A DNA stretch of 64,000 nt from Ciona intestinalis. Its lineage: Eukaryota > Chordata > Ascidiacea > Phlebobranchia > Cionidae. Both the position numbers and the translations under genes were made by a program. The notes under the pieces are model-generated. The model was not told the DNA's origin. It saw only the letters and a list, made by a program, of their open reading frames with translations, and did not search any database. The stretch lies in NCBI RefSeq assembly GCF_000224145.3, contig NC_020167.2:4536991-4600990 (forward strand). Reading direction: 5' to 3'. Shown here piece by piece: positions 19,836-34,800 of this stretch; within the stretch, counting starts at the first letter, position 1; every line of letters begins with the position of its first letter.

Positions 19836-22800
19836 CTAACTGACGGAACAGTCGCCCACGTATTCAGGAAAATATTCGCTGAAAGACGTCGCCACTGCTT
19901 TGGACATGTACGTCATTGTACCGTGCGGGCCACTGGGCGCACAGTCATAGAATTCAGTACAAACTGATGTAGTGGGATCCTTCTGTAAAATATCTTCTGG
20001 CGCGCCATCATCAGACTGCATTAAAAGAAAATGTTTTTTTGTATCACTCCTGTAGTTTGTTTTACAAGCATGAAGTTTACTGCTTTTAAAAATTAGTTGG
20101 TGGGGTAAGATGGACCAAGTTTTCATTCATTTTATCGTCCCATTTTGTATCAAACCAAAAATATTTTAAAAATCATATCACCGTATATCCTCGCAACTCT
20201 GAAGTAGCGTTGTTTTTAATGTTAAAACACAATTAGAAATATGAGGAACTATGTGGTAACGGCATCCATCTTACCCCGCAGTATTATATCCTATTGTATA
20301 AATTGTAAGGGACTCTACACAAAGACTTTTTTTAACAATATACCAAAACACTATAGTGTATTTCAATATTACAGCCAATAGCATTAATCGCGTATGCGTC
20401 CTTCGATTCAACCCAGCGGTCACTGATTAGTTGTCTCAAATTATACATACGGATTTATTATACATCAGCCATACGGAAAAAAACACACCCACAAAGTTAT
20501 AAAGGCGATAAAAACAGAACACCCGTGTTATAACGAATGTCGTTTTCCGGCCACGCGAGGATAAAGCAAGTGACATCACGGCCTACTGGAGATATCTCTA
20601 ATATATATAAGCATATTTTTACCTCATCCTGACAGAACATGTCACTTGCCGTTACCAACACACGATCTACATTAATATTATCGGAGAGAAACTTCACGCG
20701 CGGGGTTTCAGCCAACAAAGTGAGCACGACCAGCGTTTCGACGACCAACTGTCGATACTCAGGTTGAGGTATGTGGTTCAACACGTTTTCAACTAGCAAC
20801 GCGAATTTGATCTCACCCTGCGTCATCTAAATGAACAAATATGTAAAAAAAATGTTTTCCGTTTTTTTTTACTTGAATTTTAATCAAATTTTTGGCATAG
20901 GATAGCGAAGATCATGTTTTTTGAAGAACAAAAATAAACCACAAAATTTAGTAATTTTTTTACTCGAAGTTTATTAATTTTTTCGCATTCGATAGCGAAG
21001 ATCATGTTATTTAAAGAACTAAGAGAAGGAAATTACTAGTACCATAACAGTGGATAGAACATAACGATGTGGAAAAGAGTGTCAGTACCATGTTGGTAAG
21101 AGGCAGACGGACTAACCACTGTGCCACAGTACAGGTCAGAAAAAAACTAATATACCCCAAAACTCACCTCTTTCGTTACATAGCCAGGTATATGATGTTC
21201 CCCTATGACAAGGCCGTAACATTTTTCCAACAATTTCCATATTCTTGTATAGAAGTTGTGGGGGACGCGGTTCAAAGCTCCGTCAATTCTTCTTCTTCTG
21301 ACCCATTGACCTCGCTTGTGGCCGGCAAACTATTTTAATATAGTGGTTTAGTTTAATTAGGTATGAAACAAGATATATTGTACCGTAGGGTAAAATGAAA
21401 TACTGTTTTGCAGCTAAAAAATACATTTGCTGAAAGTGTTTTTTCAATTAACAATGCTTTTTTGGGGGGTGAGAGGGCTACGGGAATGTATTTCTGTAAA
21501 TTTTCACTTATTTACTACCAAATGGGACATGATTGGAAAATAAAAACCTGTCCCATACTACCCCACCCTGTTATATCTTTTATGCAAAGTTTATTACGGT
21601 AGTTAAAATAAAAAAATATTTAAAAGAAAGGATATTGCAGCTAAACAACAGTTGTTAAAACACTCTTACAGTTAAAACATATTTATAAAAAAATAGAAGA
21701 AACGCGTGGTCGCTACACCACATACTTGTGCATATGCAGCAGGTGCAGTAAGAGCAGACATGGATCGTATACTGCTTGGGGAACTAGCGGGGTCATACTG
21801 TCCATCAAACGAGTGTTGCGTCCATACTGGCGGAGATATCAATCCAGATAAATCCTTTCTCTAAAAATTAGTAGTATAAATAGTAATTTCCGGCCCAAGC
21901 ATTTAATACTGTAATACAGGCAGTGGCGCAGCCGGAAAAAAATAAGGGGAGGGTGGTTTAATCAGGTAATTAAAAAAAAAATTTTTTTAAATAATTTTTT
22001 TGAGGAGGTTTATAAGTGGGGTCGCGACCCCTAAACCCCCCTGGCTGCGCCACTAAATATGGGTATAAAAATAAAAACTTTTAACTTAAATCTAACAGCA
22101 AAGGTTAATTTTATTATTTAAATATTTGTTAATAAAAGAATTAAAACAACACTCTAGGGTAAGTTTCATAACAAACCACACAAATAGCACTGTTTCAATT
22201 TTGCAGAGCTGTATTCCATCTTAACTTATTAAAAAAATAGCTGTTAAAGTAAAATTCAAGCAAGCTGCTTAAGGTTGAATGCGTGTAAAAGATTTTTTGC
22301 ATGCATTTAAAAAAATAAATTTTAATTGGTGTAAATTTTTACACTACAATGTTCACTACTTAAATTTACATATATACAGTTACAAGATATGTATTAAAAC
22401 ATACGTGATACTTTTGGCTATGCATTAAGCAGAATACAAATTGGGTTGTTAAAAAGCTTTTGGCAGTTTAGCAAGAAGTGTAAGCATTAGGACCACCAGT
22501 GAATACTTACAGAACCACGAGCACTAGATTTTCCAGAGCTTGCTCTGCTCTAACCACAACAAGCAAAATTGATATAAAAGAAAGAAAACATCAAATGGAA
22601 AAAAACATGTGAAAAGTTACTTGACAAAATTTCTTTAAAGAGAAAGAAGAAATAAAACATCAAATAAAAAAACATGAAAAGTACTCGACAATTCTTTAAN
22701 NNNNNNNNNNNNNNNNNNNNNNNNNNNNNNNNNNNNNNNNNNNNNNNNNGAATTGATCTCGCCCTGCGTCATCTAAATGAACAAATATGTAAAAAAAATG

Positions 22801-25800
22801 TTTTCCGTTTTTTTACTTAAATTTTAATCAAATTTTTGGCATAGGATAGCGAAGATCATGTTTTTTGAAGAACAAAAATAAACCACAAAATTTAGTAATT
22901 TTTTTACTCGAAGTTTATTAATTTTTTTCGCATTCGATAGCGAAGATCATGTTATTTAAAGAACTAAGAGAAGGAAATTACTAGTACCATAACGGTGGAT
23001 GGAACATAACGATGTGGAAAAGAGTGTCAGTACCATGTTGGTAAGAGGCAGACGGACTAACCACTGTACCACAATACAGGTCAGAAAAAAACTAATATAC
23101 TCCAAAACTCGCCTCTTTCGTTACATATCCTGGTATATGATGTTCCCCTATGACGAGGCCGTAACATTTTTCCAACAATTTCCATATTCTTGTATAGAAG
23201 TTGTGGGGGACGCGATTCAAAGCTCCGTCAATTCTTCTTCTTCTGACCCATTGACCTCGCTTGTGGCCGGCAAACTATTTTAATATAGTGGTTTAGTTTA
23301 ATTAGGTATGAAACAAGATATATTGTACCGTAGGGTAAAATGAAATACTGTTTTGCAGCTAAAAAATATATTTGCTGAAAGTGTTTTTTCAATTAACAAT
23401 GCTTTTTTGGGGGGTGAGAGGGAATGTATTTCTGTAAATACGGGAATGTGTTTCTGTAAATATTCACTTATGTACTACCAAATGGGACATGATTGGAAAA
23501 TAAAAACATGTCCCATCCTACCCCACCCATCTTTTATGCAAAGTTTATTACGGTAGTTAAAATAAAAAAATATTTAAAAGAAAGGATATTGCAGCCAAAC
23601 AATAGTTGTTAAAACACTCTTACAGTTAAAACAAATTTATAATAAATTAGAAGAAACGAGTGGTCGCTACACCACATACTTACTTGTGCATATGCAGCAG
23701 GTGCAGTAAGGGCAGACATGGATCGTATACTGCTTGGTGAACTAGCGGGGTCATACTGTCCATCAAACGAGTGTTGCGTCCATACTGGCGGAGATATCAA
23801 TCCAGATAAATCCTTTCTCTAAAAATTAGTAGTATAAATAGTAATTTTCGACCCAAGCATTTAATACTGTAATACAGGCAGTGGCGCACCTGGAAAAAAA
23901 TAAGAGGAGGGGGTTTATTCAGGTAATTTAAAAAAAAAAATTTAAATAATTTTTTTGAGGAGGTTTATAAGGAGGGGTCGCGACCCCCTAAACCCCCCTG
24001 GCTGCGCCACTAAATATGGGTATAAAAATAAAAACTTTTAACTTAAATCTTACAGCAAAGGTTAATTTTTTTATTTAAATATTTGTTAATAAAAGAATTA
24101 AAACAACACTCTAGGGTAAGTTTCATAACAAACCACACAAATAGCACTGTTTCAATTTTGCAGAGCTGTATTCCATCTTAACTTATTAAAAAAATAGCTG
24201 TTAAAGTAAAATTCAAGCAAGCTGCTTAAGGTTGAATGCGTGTAAAAGACTTTTTGCATGCATTTAAAAAAATAAATTTTAATTGGTGTAAATTTTTACA
24301 CTACAATGTTCACTACTTAAATTTACTTATATACAGTTACAAGGTATGTATTAAAACATGTGTGATACTTTTGGCTACGCATTAAGCAGAATACAAATTG
24401 GGTTGTTAAAAAGCTTTTGGGAGTTTAGCAAGAAGTGTAAGCATTAGGACCACCAGCGAATACTTACAGAACCACGAGCACTAGATTTTCCAGAGCTTGC
24501 TCTGCTCTAACCACAACAAGCAAAATTGATATAAAAGAAAGAAAACATCAAATGGAAAAAAACATGTGAAAAGTTACTTGACAAAATTTCTTTATAGAGA
24601 AAAAAAACTGTTTATGCAACCATAATAACTGATTTTCATTGCATTTTAACACATTTCGCAAGCTGATTATTTAACAAGTTACACCTTTATTGTACAGTAT
24701 TGTACAATATATGAGTGAGGCCCTACAGAAAGACATAGCAAAGATCACTAAATTTAGCCGAAGTTTTGACTACAACATCCCAATAGAGGTAAACAAATAT
24801 AGTTTCAAAGCTATTTACCCTTAAATGCTTTTTGATAGAGATAAAATTTGATTTATCAGCTTTGGACGACCGGTTGTATTGAAATGATATTTCATGATTT
24901 AAGGTCGTGGCAGATGCAGATGAGGTACGAACTGTGAAAGGAATTATATTAAAATTTTCACCTTTTATATTTTTCTAGAAAATAGAAAAATAAAAAATGA
25001 AACCTTTTTGAAAAAAAATTATCATAAAAAAAGTATAACCTAATAAAAAAAAAACAGTTTATAAATATTTAAATAAAAACATTTACATTTAAATAAAAAA
25101 CATTTACAAAACCTCAAGGTGGTAACCTCAACCAGAATTTAAATATTTGTTTTATTGTAAAAAAATTTGGGGCTAAAAATAATTGTTTTTTAGTAAAAAC
25201 AATTGTTTTTTTGAAGTGAAAATAATTTTTTCATTATAAAAATAATATAAAAAACCTCACCACTTTTAATGACTCCAAACTCCTTCCCACTGAGCACATT
25301 TAGAATGAGTTGTTTCATTTCAAATGGACTTAAACTCATGAGGTGAGTGGATGCTTCCTCACCGGAGCAAGACAGATGGCGAGCCAATTCACTTGCCATC
25401 ACCTGTTGGGAAGAGGATCCTTTATTTCACATTCACTTATTATTTTTCATGTTATTTTCATTCACCACCTATTTTTAAAAATTATAATTTTCACTAACCT
25501 CTTCAATATATTTTTTAAACTAAATTTTCATCCCCCATTTAAAAAAAATCATAATTTTACCCCCCTCCAGAATTTTTTTTTAATAAAACTTATTTTTATC
25601 CCTCGAATTTGTTTAAAAAGCTCTCAAAAATAGCACCTATGATACATATTTAGAATCAAATGTTGTATAATAAAAAAATTGTTTCTATGTTCCCAAATAT
25701 AAATCTAGCCAGTATTTTTATTAACCCTGTTTGAAAATATTGCACAAACATACTAAAACTAAGAAAAAATGGAAGATTTTATTAAACAAATACAGATAAA

Positions 25801-28800
25801 CCTATTTCCAAGTTATGTACAAATTTCAAAATTTCGGAATTTTTTATTATTTTATTTCTGTATAATAAACAAACCTGTATAATTAGTCCAACTCTAAGTC
25901 TCAGTAGATCCGTAAACAAAGCAGGTGAAGCACGAATGAACATAGCAAGGTACATGATGATCTCCTGTTGGCATTACTAGCGTTAATACAATGCTTATAC
26001 ACTGGAATAGTTTATATCGAAATTGTCTCTTTTTTTAAAGTTGGAAAAAAATGTTATACTTAAAAATATTGTTTAAGCATGAGGAAGTGTTTATCCACAT
26101 TCTATCCATAAGTAAAATGAACATATAGCAAATATAATGTTGAAACTAAAATAAATAAAATAAAAATAAGAAATTTTTAATTTGGGCTTATTTTAGTCTG
26201 GACATTGTGTTTGCAATACGTTTATTTTACTTATGGATAGAATTAAGAAAGCAGTTAATAAAAGTGTTATAATTGTTATGTTGAATATTAACCTGAGTAA
26301 GAACAGCCATATCTGTATCGTCACCAAATGAATCCGTGATCACACCATGTAATTCATCAGCTGGCATCGGTCTGTCAATCAAAATTAGGTTTAAACAAAT
26401 TTCAAAAGCCAAAAATTTGTATATGGCTAGATGCTTATATGTGGTCTAAAGGTACCATCAAAGTTTCAAAAATCAAAACAGCTTCAGAAAACATCCTGTT
26501 AAACACATTTTGGTGGTACCTTTAGACCATGTTTGATCATTTCTATTAACACACTGTTTTTTCGTTGGTATGCTTCTTTAACAAACATATACCCGTACTG
26601 TCAACACAAAGTGGAATTTTATCAACAACTGTAAATAATTTTCCCACTTTTTGGAGCTTGCTTTTTTGATGCTATATTATTTCTATTGTGGTGCAGAATA
26701 TAAGGTGTGCTTTTGCTGACCTTAATTTTATTGCATACTTAGTTAAGGGGTATATATTTATTAGAAAAACAATAAGCACCTTTGAAGTTGGTCATATAAT
26801 AGGATTACATTTTGTCTTTATATAAATAAACAATAGAACTATCCTGGGGCATTTTTTTTTCCAAATCAATAGAACAATATAATATGTTGCAAAATTTTTA
26901 AATTTCCCTAAAATTTCCCAACAAAATTGCCGTGCTCAGCTTGCTTTATATTAGACATTGCACTTTGCACACCACAGTTTATTGATTAGTACAATGCCTA
27001 CTTCCTAGAATACAGGCGTTTCATTTCCTCCCCACCATAACCCATTCAGCTATTACTAAAATAGTCTTAATTCATGAGAATGAATTAGTCACGCTTAATT
27101 GAGCAAAGATAAACAAACACACCACACCTGGTTATCGTGAACTCCTTTGGTTCTTGTGGTAAGCCAACCGTAACCTGTTTTTGACGAATCAAGAGATCCG
27201 TGACGGATTGAGAGAGACCACTTACACGTTTCTGCAGTAAACCTGACATCTATTAAATAAAGGAGTATTAAATGGAGAATGCAACTTGTTTTATCTTTGC
27301 GAAACTCGTTGTAATACAGATTTTCTGTTTCATACACCTCGTTCCAGCTTACTTTGTGGGTCATTGTTTTATTGTATATTTGTATGGCTGACAATTTAGA
27401 CAAGCCATTAGTAACCACTGGGTTCAGTAAACGTCGTTAATTGTCTTGCCTAAGGACATATACTCCCAAACTGAACCCATAACTTTTGGGATCCAGACAT
27501 AGTTAGTTTGGTGTTTGATTCTGAATTACTATGGCATTGGCAGGGTAACCTAATGATTGTATATTACCAGTAGCTTATTTTATATTGCTCAGTTATAAGC
27601 TGCTCAATATACATCACATGGATAGTTATTTTTAGGTTTATATAGTTGACAGTTCAGTCCACCTGTTGATGACCACAATTATTAAACTAATTATTTTCAA
27701 GTATCTGAACTTCAAGAGATAAAAGTCAAAAAGTGTATGTATAATTAAAATTAAAAGAAATATATTCTAAAGTGTCAGAATCAATTGGTTATTCTGACAA
27801 CTTATACGGCTTTATACATACTGTTGCTGCCAGGCCTATTTATACTTATACAGCTGGTTTCTTTAAGTTTAAAAATAAAATAATGTCTTTAAGTTTAAAA
27901 AAAAAAAAAAAAAACTTTACCTGCCTAACCACCATCCAGTTCCCTTGTTGTCCAGCTTTGTCATAAAGTTCTTCAATAAGGTCAACTACCAGCACCCCTG
28001 GTTCACCATCTATTTCTGTGTCCCAGTTGGGTCCTCTGCAGGTTCACATATGTTAGAAGAACATCTTTGATTAGTTATGTAAGTACTAACTTGAGTGTAA
28101 AAGATATGCAAATTTTAGCAGTGGTTTTTGCTTGAAAAACTTTAAAGAGTTTTGCTAGAAAAAATAATGTATGTATAATATTTTTTTTTATTTAGTTATT
28201 TTTTTTTATTTAGAGAAAATCATATTACTTAAAGAACAAAGAAAAAGAAATCATCAACTGCAAAACGACAGTCGGTAGAACACGCTATGGATAAAAATGT
28301 TGAAAAGAGCGTCAGATGAAAAACATCGGGACTGTTGCACTAAAATGTTAATAAGTGTTTTTTGAAGCATTTACAAAATTCAACCAACTTGTGTGTATAG
28401 AGATAATGCAAAATATCCGCTTGTTCCCATAGAAACATAGTTTCATGTAACCGATGAACTAGAACTTTGGGCTTGAGCTGTGGCGATGTTGGCTCTTCAT
28501 TTTCCCTGTGATAAGTTCACACTTAGCATATTAAAAAAAATTAGCTTTGATAATTTAAAATAAACAACCTAAAATGCACCACCAGCAGTGGTTCAGAATT
28601 CCTACCCCACAATTAAGCGGAGTAAAAAGTCGGTATATAAGCAGAGCTGAGATATTAATAAATGTAGCTTCAACTTGTTGATTTTCACTTGCAAGGATAT
28701 CTACTGTTATAACAGAGCAGACTATAGTGCCTCCTTCGTCCAATAAGAATTTTTTATGAGTAATTTTTATTTGTGGGTTTTTATTTATTTTGTGGAATGT

Positions 28801-31800
28801 TTTTTATTTTTTTTGTGAGTAATTGTTTTCTATTTATTTTTTTGAATTTATGGCTGACAGTTTAGACAAACCATAAGAAACCACTGCGAGTGGTTGTTTT
28901 TTATGCCTGAGAAGAAAGACTTTAACTACTGTCCGAGATTGGTTAAAATATAAAATAGTTTAAAACTGAGATTGGCACACATCATATACTTACCCTAGTA
29001 ACTTTATTTTCTTCAGCAAATTTTCATTGAAAGTAGCAATGCCTGAAAAATTTAGAAAAAAAATGCCAATTTATAAGCAAGAGATATTCATGCATGTGTT
29101 TTTATCATTCTGATCTACGCATAATTGGCAATAATACTTTATATTGTATATATATATATTAATATAGCATTGTAAGATCATTTGTATTTATATTTTTCTA
29201 GTTTTGTATGGAAAATATTGTGAAGTAATAGATTGATGTTTCTGGTTAGTAGTGCAGACCGAACAAGTTAGTGATGTCCATAATATATGATGATCAATTT
29301 GTCACATACCGATTTTTTTCTTAGTTTTATAAACAACACCAAACACATATTTTTACCAATGATAACATAATTAACATAAACCCAAACACTGTTTAAAAAT
29401 TTATCATTTCACCAAATTAGTAATCACTGTCTGTTAGTTGTATTGCGCAGATACAGTGCGTTAATGAATGTGCGCACAAATCATGCAATTATTTATATAA
29501 TAAGTTACACCACCATGCAGTTAAGCTCAAACATCATTCTCGTGGTTAGTAAACAAACAGATTCAATTGCAAGGCAAAAGAGTAAAGTTGAATATTTAGG
29601 AAGAAAAAGACAGAAAAAAGTTTTTCGTTAAGAACTACAGCATAGGAAACAAAGAAAATGCTGCTACAAATTACTGTTACATTGGCCAGGTTACCAATCA
29701 CTTATTCAGCGGAATCATGGACTTACCGAGGCCTACAAACGAACCTGGGGACACAACGACAATGAAATTATAAAGCATTTTTCTGTAAAACATAAAACAA
29801 CATTGTGCCTTTACAAACTTACCATACCTTTGTTTGCTGTTGGATGGAAAACAAAAAGTTTTTTTTGCGAATTATTTGAATTACATTGCGCAGTATTGGT
29901 ACTTGTTATTCTAATGTGTGAGAAATAATTTTGATACTGCCCATGCAAGTGCTTCTAAAGCTTGCGGGAACTTTGGCTTGATTCAGCTATTGCCACCTTT
30001 TGTGTTTGAAGTAAGTCTATTTTAATTTATAACACCATGCATACAAGACATACCATGTTAAAAAACCTTTGAACATACATAAAAATATTCATGAACGTAC
30101 GCATTCACAATACATAGACAGGTATACACTATACCTAGATTAATTCAAAAATCAGTCAGTTTCTCCTGTTGCAAAAACACCATACCCCAAAAATATCATT
30201 AAAAAATCCGAACCCAAAAAATTAATATGATTAATTAAGTTCTCACTGGTGAGGTCCGTCGAAATTCTCCTCTGTCTCTGTTTTCCGACCAACTTTGCTT
30301 CCCAGATCCTCTGCTGGTGTTCCTCCGGAGTCAACTGCATGCTCTGACTCCGGTTCGAGGATCGTAGAGAGGACTTGACATCCGTGTGTGATCCGAGACG
30401 ATATAAACGAGGAGGAGCTCTTGTGAGGAGCAACTCCATCAGATCACTCGCTTCAGCATCTTAGATAAAATAAGAATTTTTTTAACATAAAAGAATTATT
30501 TTTGATAGGTTTCTATGAATGTGTTACACTTGATGGAAGGATTACTTTATTTCTATGAGAAAAAATACTTTTTATAAAAATAAACACCACTTAAATAAAT
30601 ATAAGAAAATATAAAAAAAATAATGTTTTGATTCATTACACATATACATACCCTGTACAAAGGTTAACAGTACACAAAACAGCTTTAAACCATAAATGCC
30701 ATTATTACCTTGAATAAATTTTTACCAGTATATTTACAATTACAATAATGAATTCAAAACTACTGAAAACTTAGGAAAATGTATATTTACCTTCAGTTTC
30801 GAGGAAAGTAAGTCGTGTTTTACATGAAGTGCTCATGAAACTCTTCAATGAACCAAGCACTACCCTGTACAAAACATATACACCTATGTTTAACATATAC
30901 ACCTATGTTTAACATACACACCTATGTTTAACATATACACCTATGTTTAACATATACACCTATGTTTAACATATACACCTATGTTTAACATATACACCTA
31001 TGTTTAACACATACACCTATGTTTAACATATACCCCTATGTTTAACATATACACCTACCTTTAACACATACACCTACATTTAACACATACACCTAAGTTT
31101 AACAAACACACCTATGTTTAACATATACACCTATGTTTAACACATACACCTATGTTTAACATATACACCTACCTTTAACACATACACCTACATTTAACAC
31201 ATACACCTAAGTTTAACATATACACCTATGTTTAACATATACACCTATGTTTAACATATACACGATACACCTATGTTTAACATACACACCTATGTTTAAC
31301 ATATACACCTATGTTTAACATATACACCTATGTTTAACATATACACCTATGTTTAACATATACACGATACACCTATGTTTAACATATACACCTATGTTTA
31401 ACATATACACGATACACCTATGTTTAACATACACACCTATGTTTAACACATACACCTATGTTTAACACATACACCTATGTTTAACACATACACCTACATT
31501 TAACACATACACCTAAGTTTAACATATACACCAAAGTTTAAAACCATCTATGACTTCACTTCAGCGCCGTGGCTCAGTGGTTTGCCGTTTGCATCGTAAG
31601 CGAAGGGTACTAGGTTTGATACACGATACTGATACCACTAATAGCAAATGTGCCTTGAACGGTACACTTAACTTTCTGAAACCAGTGGTCACTAATTGGG
31701 TGCAGCACTTTGGGGGTCAAGGTATTGCGCAAACTTTGGCCTAAATATCAAGTCCTATGGCAAGGCGTGTTCTCAACCACGTAAAATAGAATAGTATCCA

Positions 31801-34800
31801 CTATCTTGTCTATCTATAACATGGGAAACTCTATTTAATGTAATTCAGATCCTACAGTGAGGCGTGGTAGGGTACCTTCACTACCTTGTATTTAGGCCAG
31901 AGTTGGTCTACTTTACAAAACTGGGAAATAGTGTTAATGTACATTTTCATTGCCAACATCTTATAAATACCACCGGTTTTAAATTTAACTAAATTTAACT
32001 CACCTCACACCATATAAATAACCACTTTGTATTTTACGGAGTGTGGAAATTAAGCTTGGTTTGAAATTCTCACCGTCTTCAGCTGGAATAAACAAAGTCT
32101 GTTTAGTGTTCAGTGAAACATTAAAAAAATCTAAACAATTATTTCCAAAATTTTAAAAGTCCAATATATATACTTTCTACTCATATTAAAAGCAGTAAAA
32201 TAAATATTGGATTTTCCTTTTATTTTTTAACTTCGAAATATTTGATTTTCGTTTTCTGTACCTTAATACTAGATGTTTAAAATCACTATTTTGTATATTT
32301 ATTTTATTTCAGCCTTTCATTAAAGATTAGTAATGCTTTCTTTCTAATAAACAAATTTAATCTTTTTTTGTGTCGCTCAGAATTTAAAAAATTAGGATTA
32401 GGATAACAAAATTAGGATAAAAGTTCTTTTTTTTCCCTATTATAAAATTTTCCATTCAAGGTCACAAAAGTTACCTAACATCCCACTGTGGATTGGCACA
32501 GTTATAATTGGACGACCGGGCATGTTCCAGTAGGTGGAAAGATACTGAAGCTCTGTCAACATCATGTCTATCAACATGTCAGTGTCAAGCGACATGTAGA
32601 AGTCACGTTGGTCCAATAACTGTGTAATGAAAGGTTGGTAAAGAATGTGTTGACATGATATGTAGCTGACAGACTGTATGACTTATATTCCATATTTTTG
32701 CACCATATGTTTGGAACCTAATTTTGGTGAAAAGCACTTAAAAGTATGGACAATATATATAAATATATATAGTTTTGCACTGAAATGATATGTAGTAAAA
32801 ACTGACAGGCTGTTTTACTTATGTTTCATGTTTTTGCAACATATATTATATATATATTTCCAATTTAATTTTTAGTAAAATAGGGGATGTAAAGTGTAGA
32901 CAATTTATAGTATTGTCCTGACTGAAGACTCGTGACATAACATATGGTCAAATCTGACAGACTGTTTGCATATTTTTGCACCATATATTTCGAATTTAAT
33001 TTTGGTGAAAAGCATTTAAAAGTACAGACAGTATACATTTTTTCCCAGAAATGATATGCAGCCATATCTGACAGACTGTTTGACTCTATATATTATATAT
33101 ATATTTCAAATTCCATTTGATTTTAGAAAAATAGAGTATTTTAAACTGTATACAATTTATAGTGTTGTCTGAATTAAAATTTTAAGAAATAAAAAAAAAC
33201 CTTACACAGGTTCAAAATTTGTTACACAAATCCTTACCTTATTACCCACATCCCACATGCCTCAGAAATTATTACGACAATCTGTTACACCCATTTAAAA
33301 AATATAACTTTTATCCCTGACTTACATTAGGGGTGAAAGCGAAAGTTCTTCCATTCATCACATACAACTTGCTTGTTCCCAGCACACCAATCTGGTTGCT
33401 TGGCCGACCAGACAACTTCATCTTCTTGTTTTTACCAAGCATTGAATACACACTGGTGAGAACACGCGCTGGTTGTACCCTGTTTGGACAGGAGTGGTGA
33501 TTGATAAAACAATTGAAAAAAAAATATTTGTTTGAGTATGAAATTTTAAATTTGCTGTACCATTATATTGTTTTTAAGGATTTGTTGCTTTTTGGCAATT
33601 TTTTTTGTATAAGTTTATTTTGAAATGTAGTAATTAAACAACCATCACAGAAAATGTTATTTATATCAACTCTACACTGTCGCAATTATAATTACTTCTC
33701 ATATTTCAACAACTGTTGTTTTGTTGCTATATCTTGTCTTTTCGTTAAAAATATTTCTAAATATTCGCTACTGTAATCGAAGATTTAAATAAAAAGTCTA
33801 CAATTAACTCAACTCAGCATACAGTACAATAAGTCTACAATAAAGTAAAAAGTCTACAATAAAGTCATCACAAAACACAATACAAACAACTTACATAATT
33901 GGAGCCACTTCATCAAGTGAGTCGACATGAATTCCAAGCTTCTTCTTCAAAATTGTTTGAAATGATTTTTCCTCGGCATATATTGCAACTATGTAGTTAA
34001 AAAACATGAAAAACATTTCTGCTCAAAATAAAGTGTCTCACTGCAAACAAATGCTATACAGACTGGCTCAATTTAAACAAAGTTTTGTATTTAATACTTC
34101 GTGTAGAGATTAAATATAATCTATATTTGATTGATTTTTATTAAAAACAAACTAATTAAACTTGTCTATTTATAGATACAAGCAATGTACAATGCAATAC
34201 ACTCATGGTTGTCAAACATAGAAAACCTATTTGATTAATGTAGAAATTGTAATAAACTTTGTCTCTGTTTGTTTGTTTACAGACACCTAACAGCAGAATA
34301 AAACTGGGTTTAGTGGTTTTCATTTTCAAAAAAATCGGGATGCGTATACATAAGTGACTTCTGGTTTAAAAGTTGGGGTGACATGCGATCAAGCCAGAGC
34401 TCTAAAGCTTGTGCCAGAGCGTCTGCATTTTTGACTCCTGTCATTTGGCGTAAAGTAAAGACAGCGTCGAGTCATATGCAATTGCTATAATGTTGCACTC
34501 GAGATCAAAAATTTCTTCCTATTTTAAATCAAAGTATTTTTTCTGATAGAAATAGCATACCTTGTACAACTACATCAGGTTTAGGAGCCGTTGCAAATCT
34601 CCGATTAAGTGGGTCAATCTCACCCGGGGCAAGGAATCCGTCCCATAACAACTGACCCAGCAAATATAGGGAATGCCCCCATAAGTGGGGTAGTTTACCC
34701 AGTGGTATCCGATCCTGGCTTTTAGGGTTCGCTTTTTCTAGTTCAACCTGTTACACAAATAACTGTATATTAAACTTATATGAATTATTATGTTACTTCT

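Larger units (their letters stand above)
20803..22655. repeat. Copy A of a 1.85-kb duplicated PHKA segment
   Basis: Matches 22750-24602 almost base for base, with a few per cent substitutions and small indels. It holds PHKA exons at 22511-22549, 21726-21860, 21168-21329 and the 5' end of the 20623-20826 exon. Together with copy B it flanks a 50-N gap. The next 44 bases (22656-22699) repeat its own final 60 bp imperfectly. Confidence 0.95.

Noticed and set aside
21069-21338. Plus-strand frame duplicated at 22999-23283
   Set aside because: It is the reverse strand of a PHKA exon. Its repetition only reflects the duplicated segment.
30874-31541. CRISPR-like array
   Set aside because: The units are contiguous 19-bp tandem repeats without spacers, in an animal intron.
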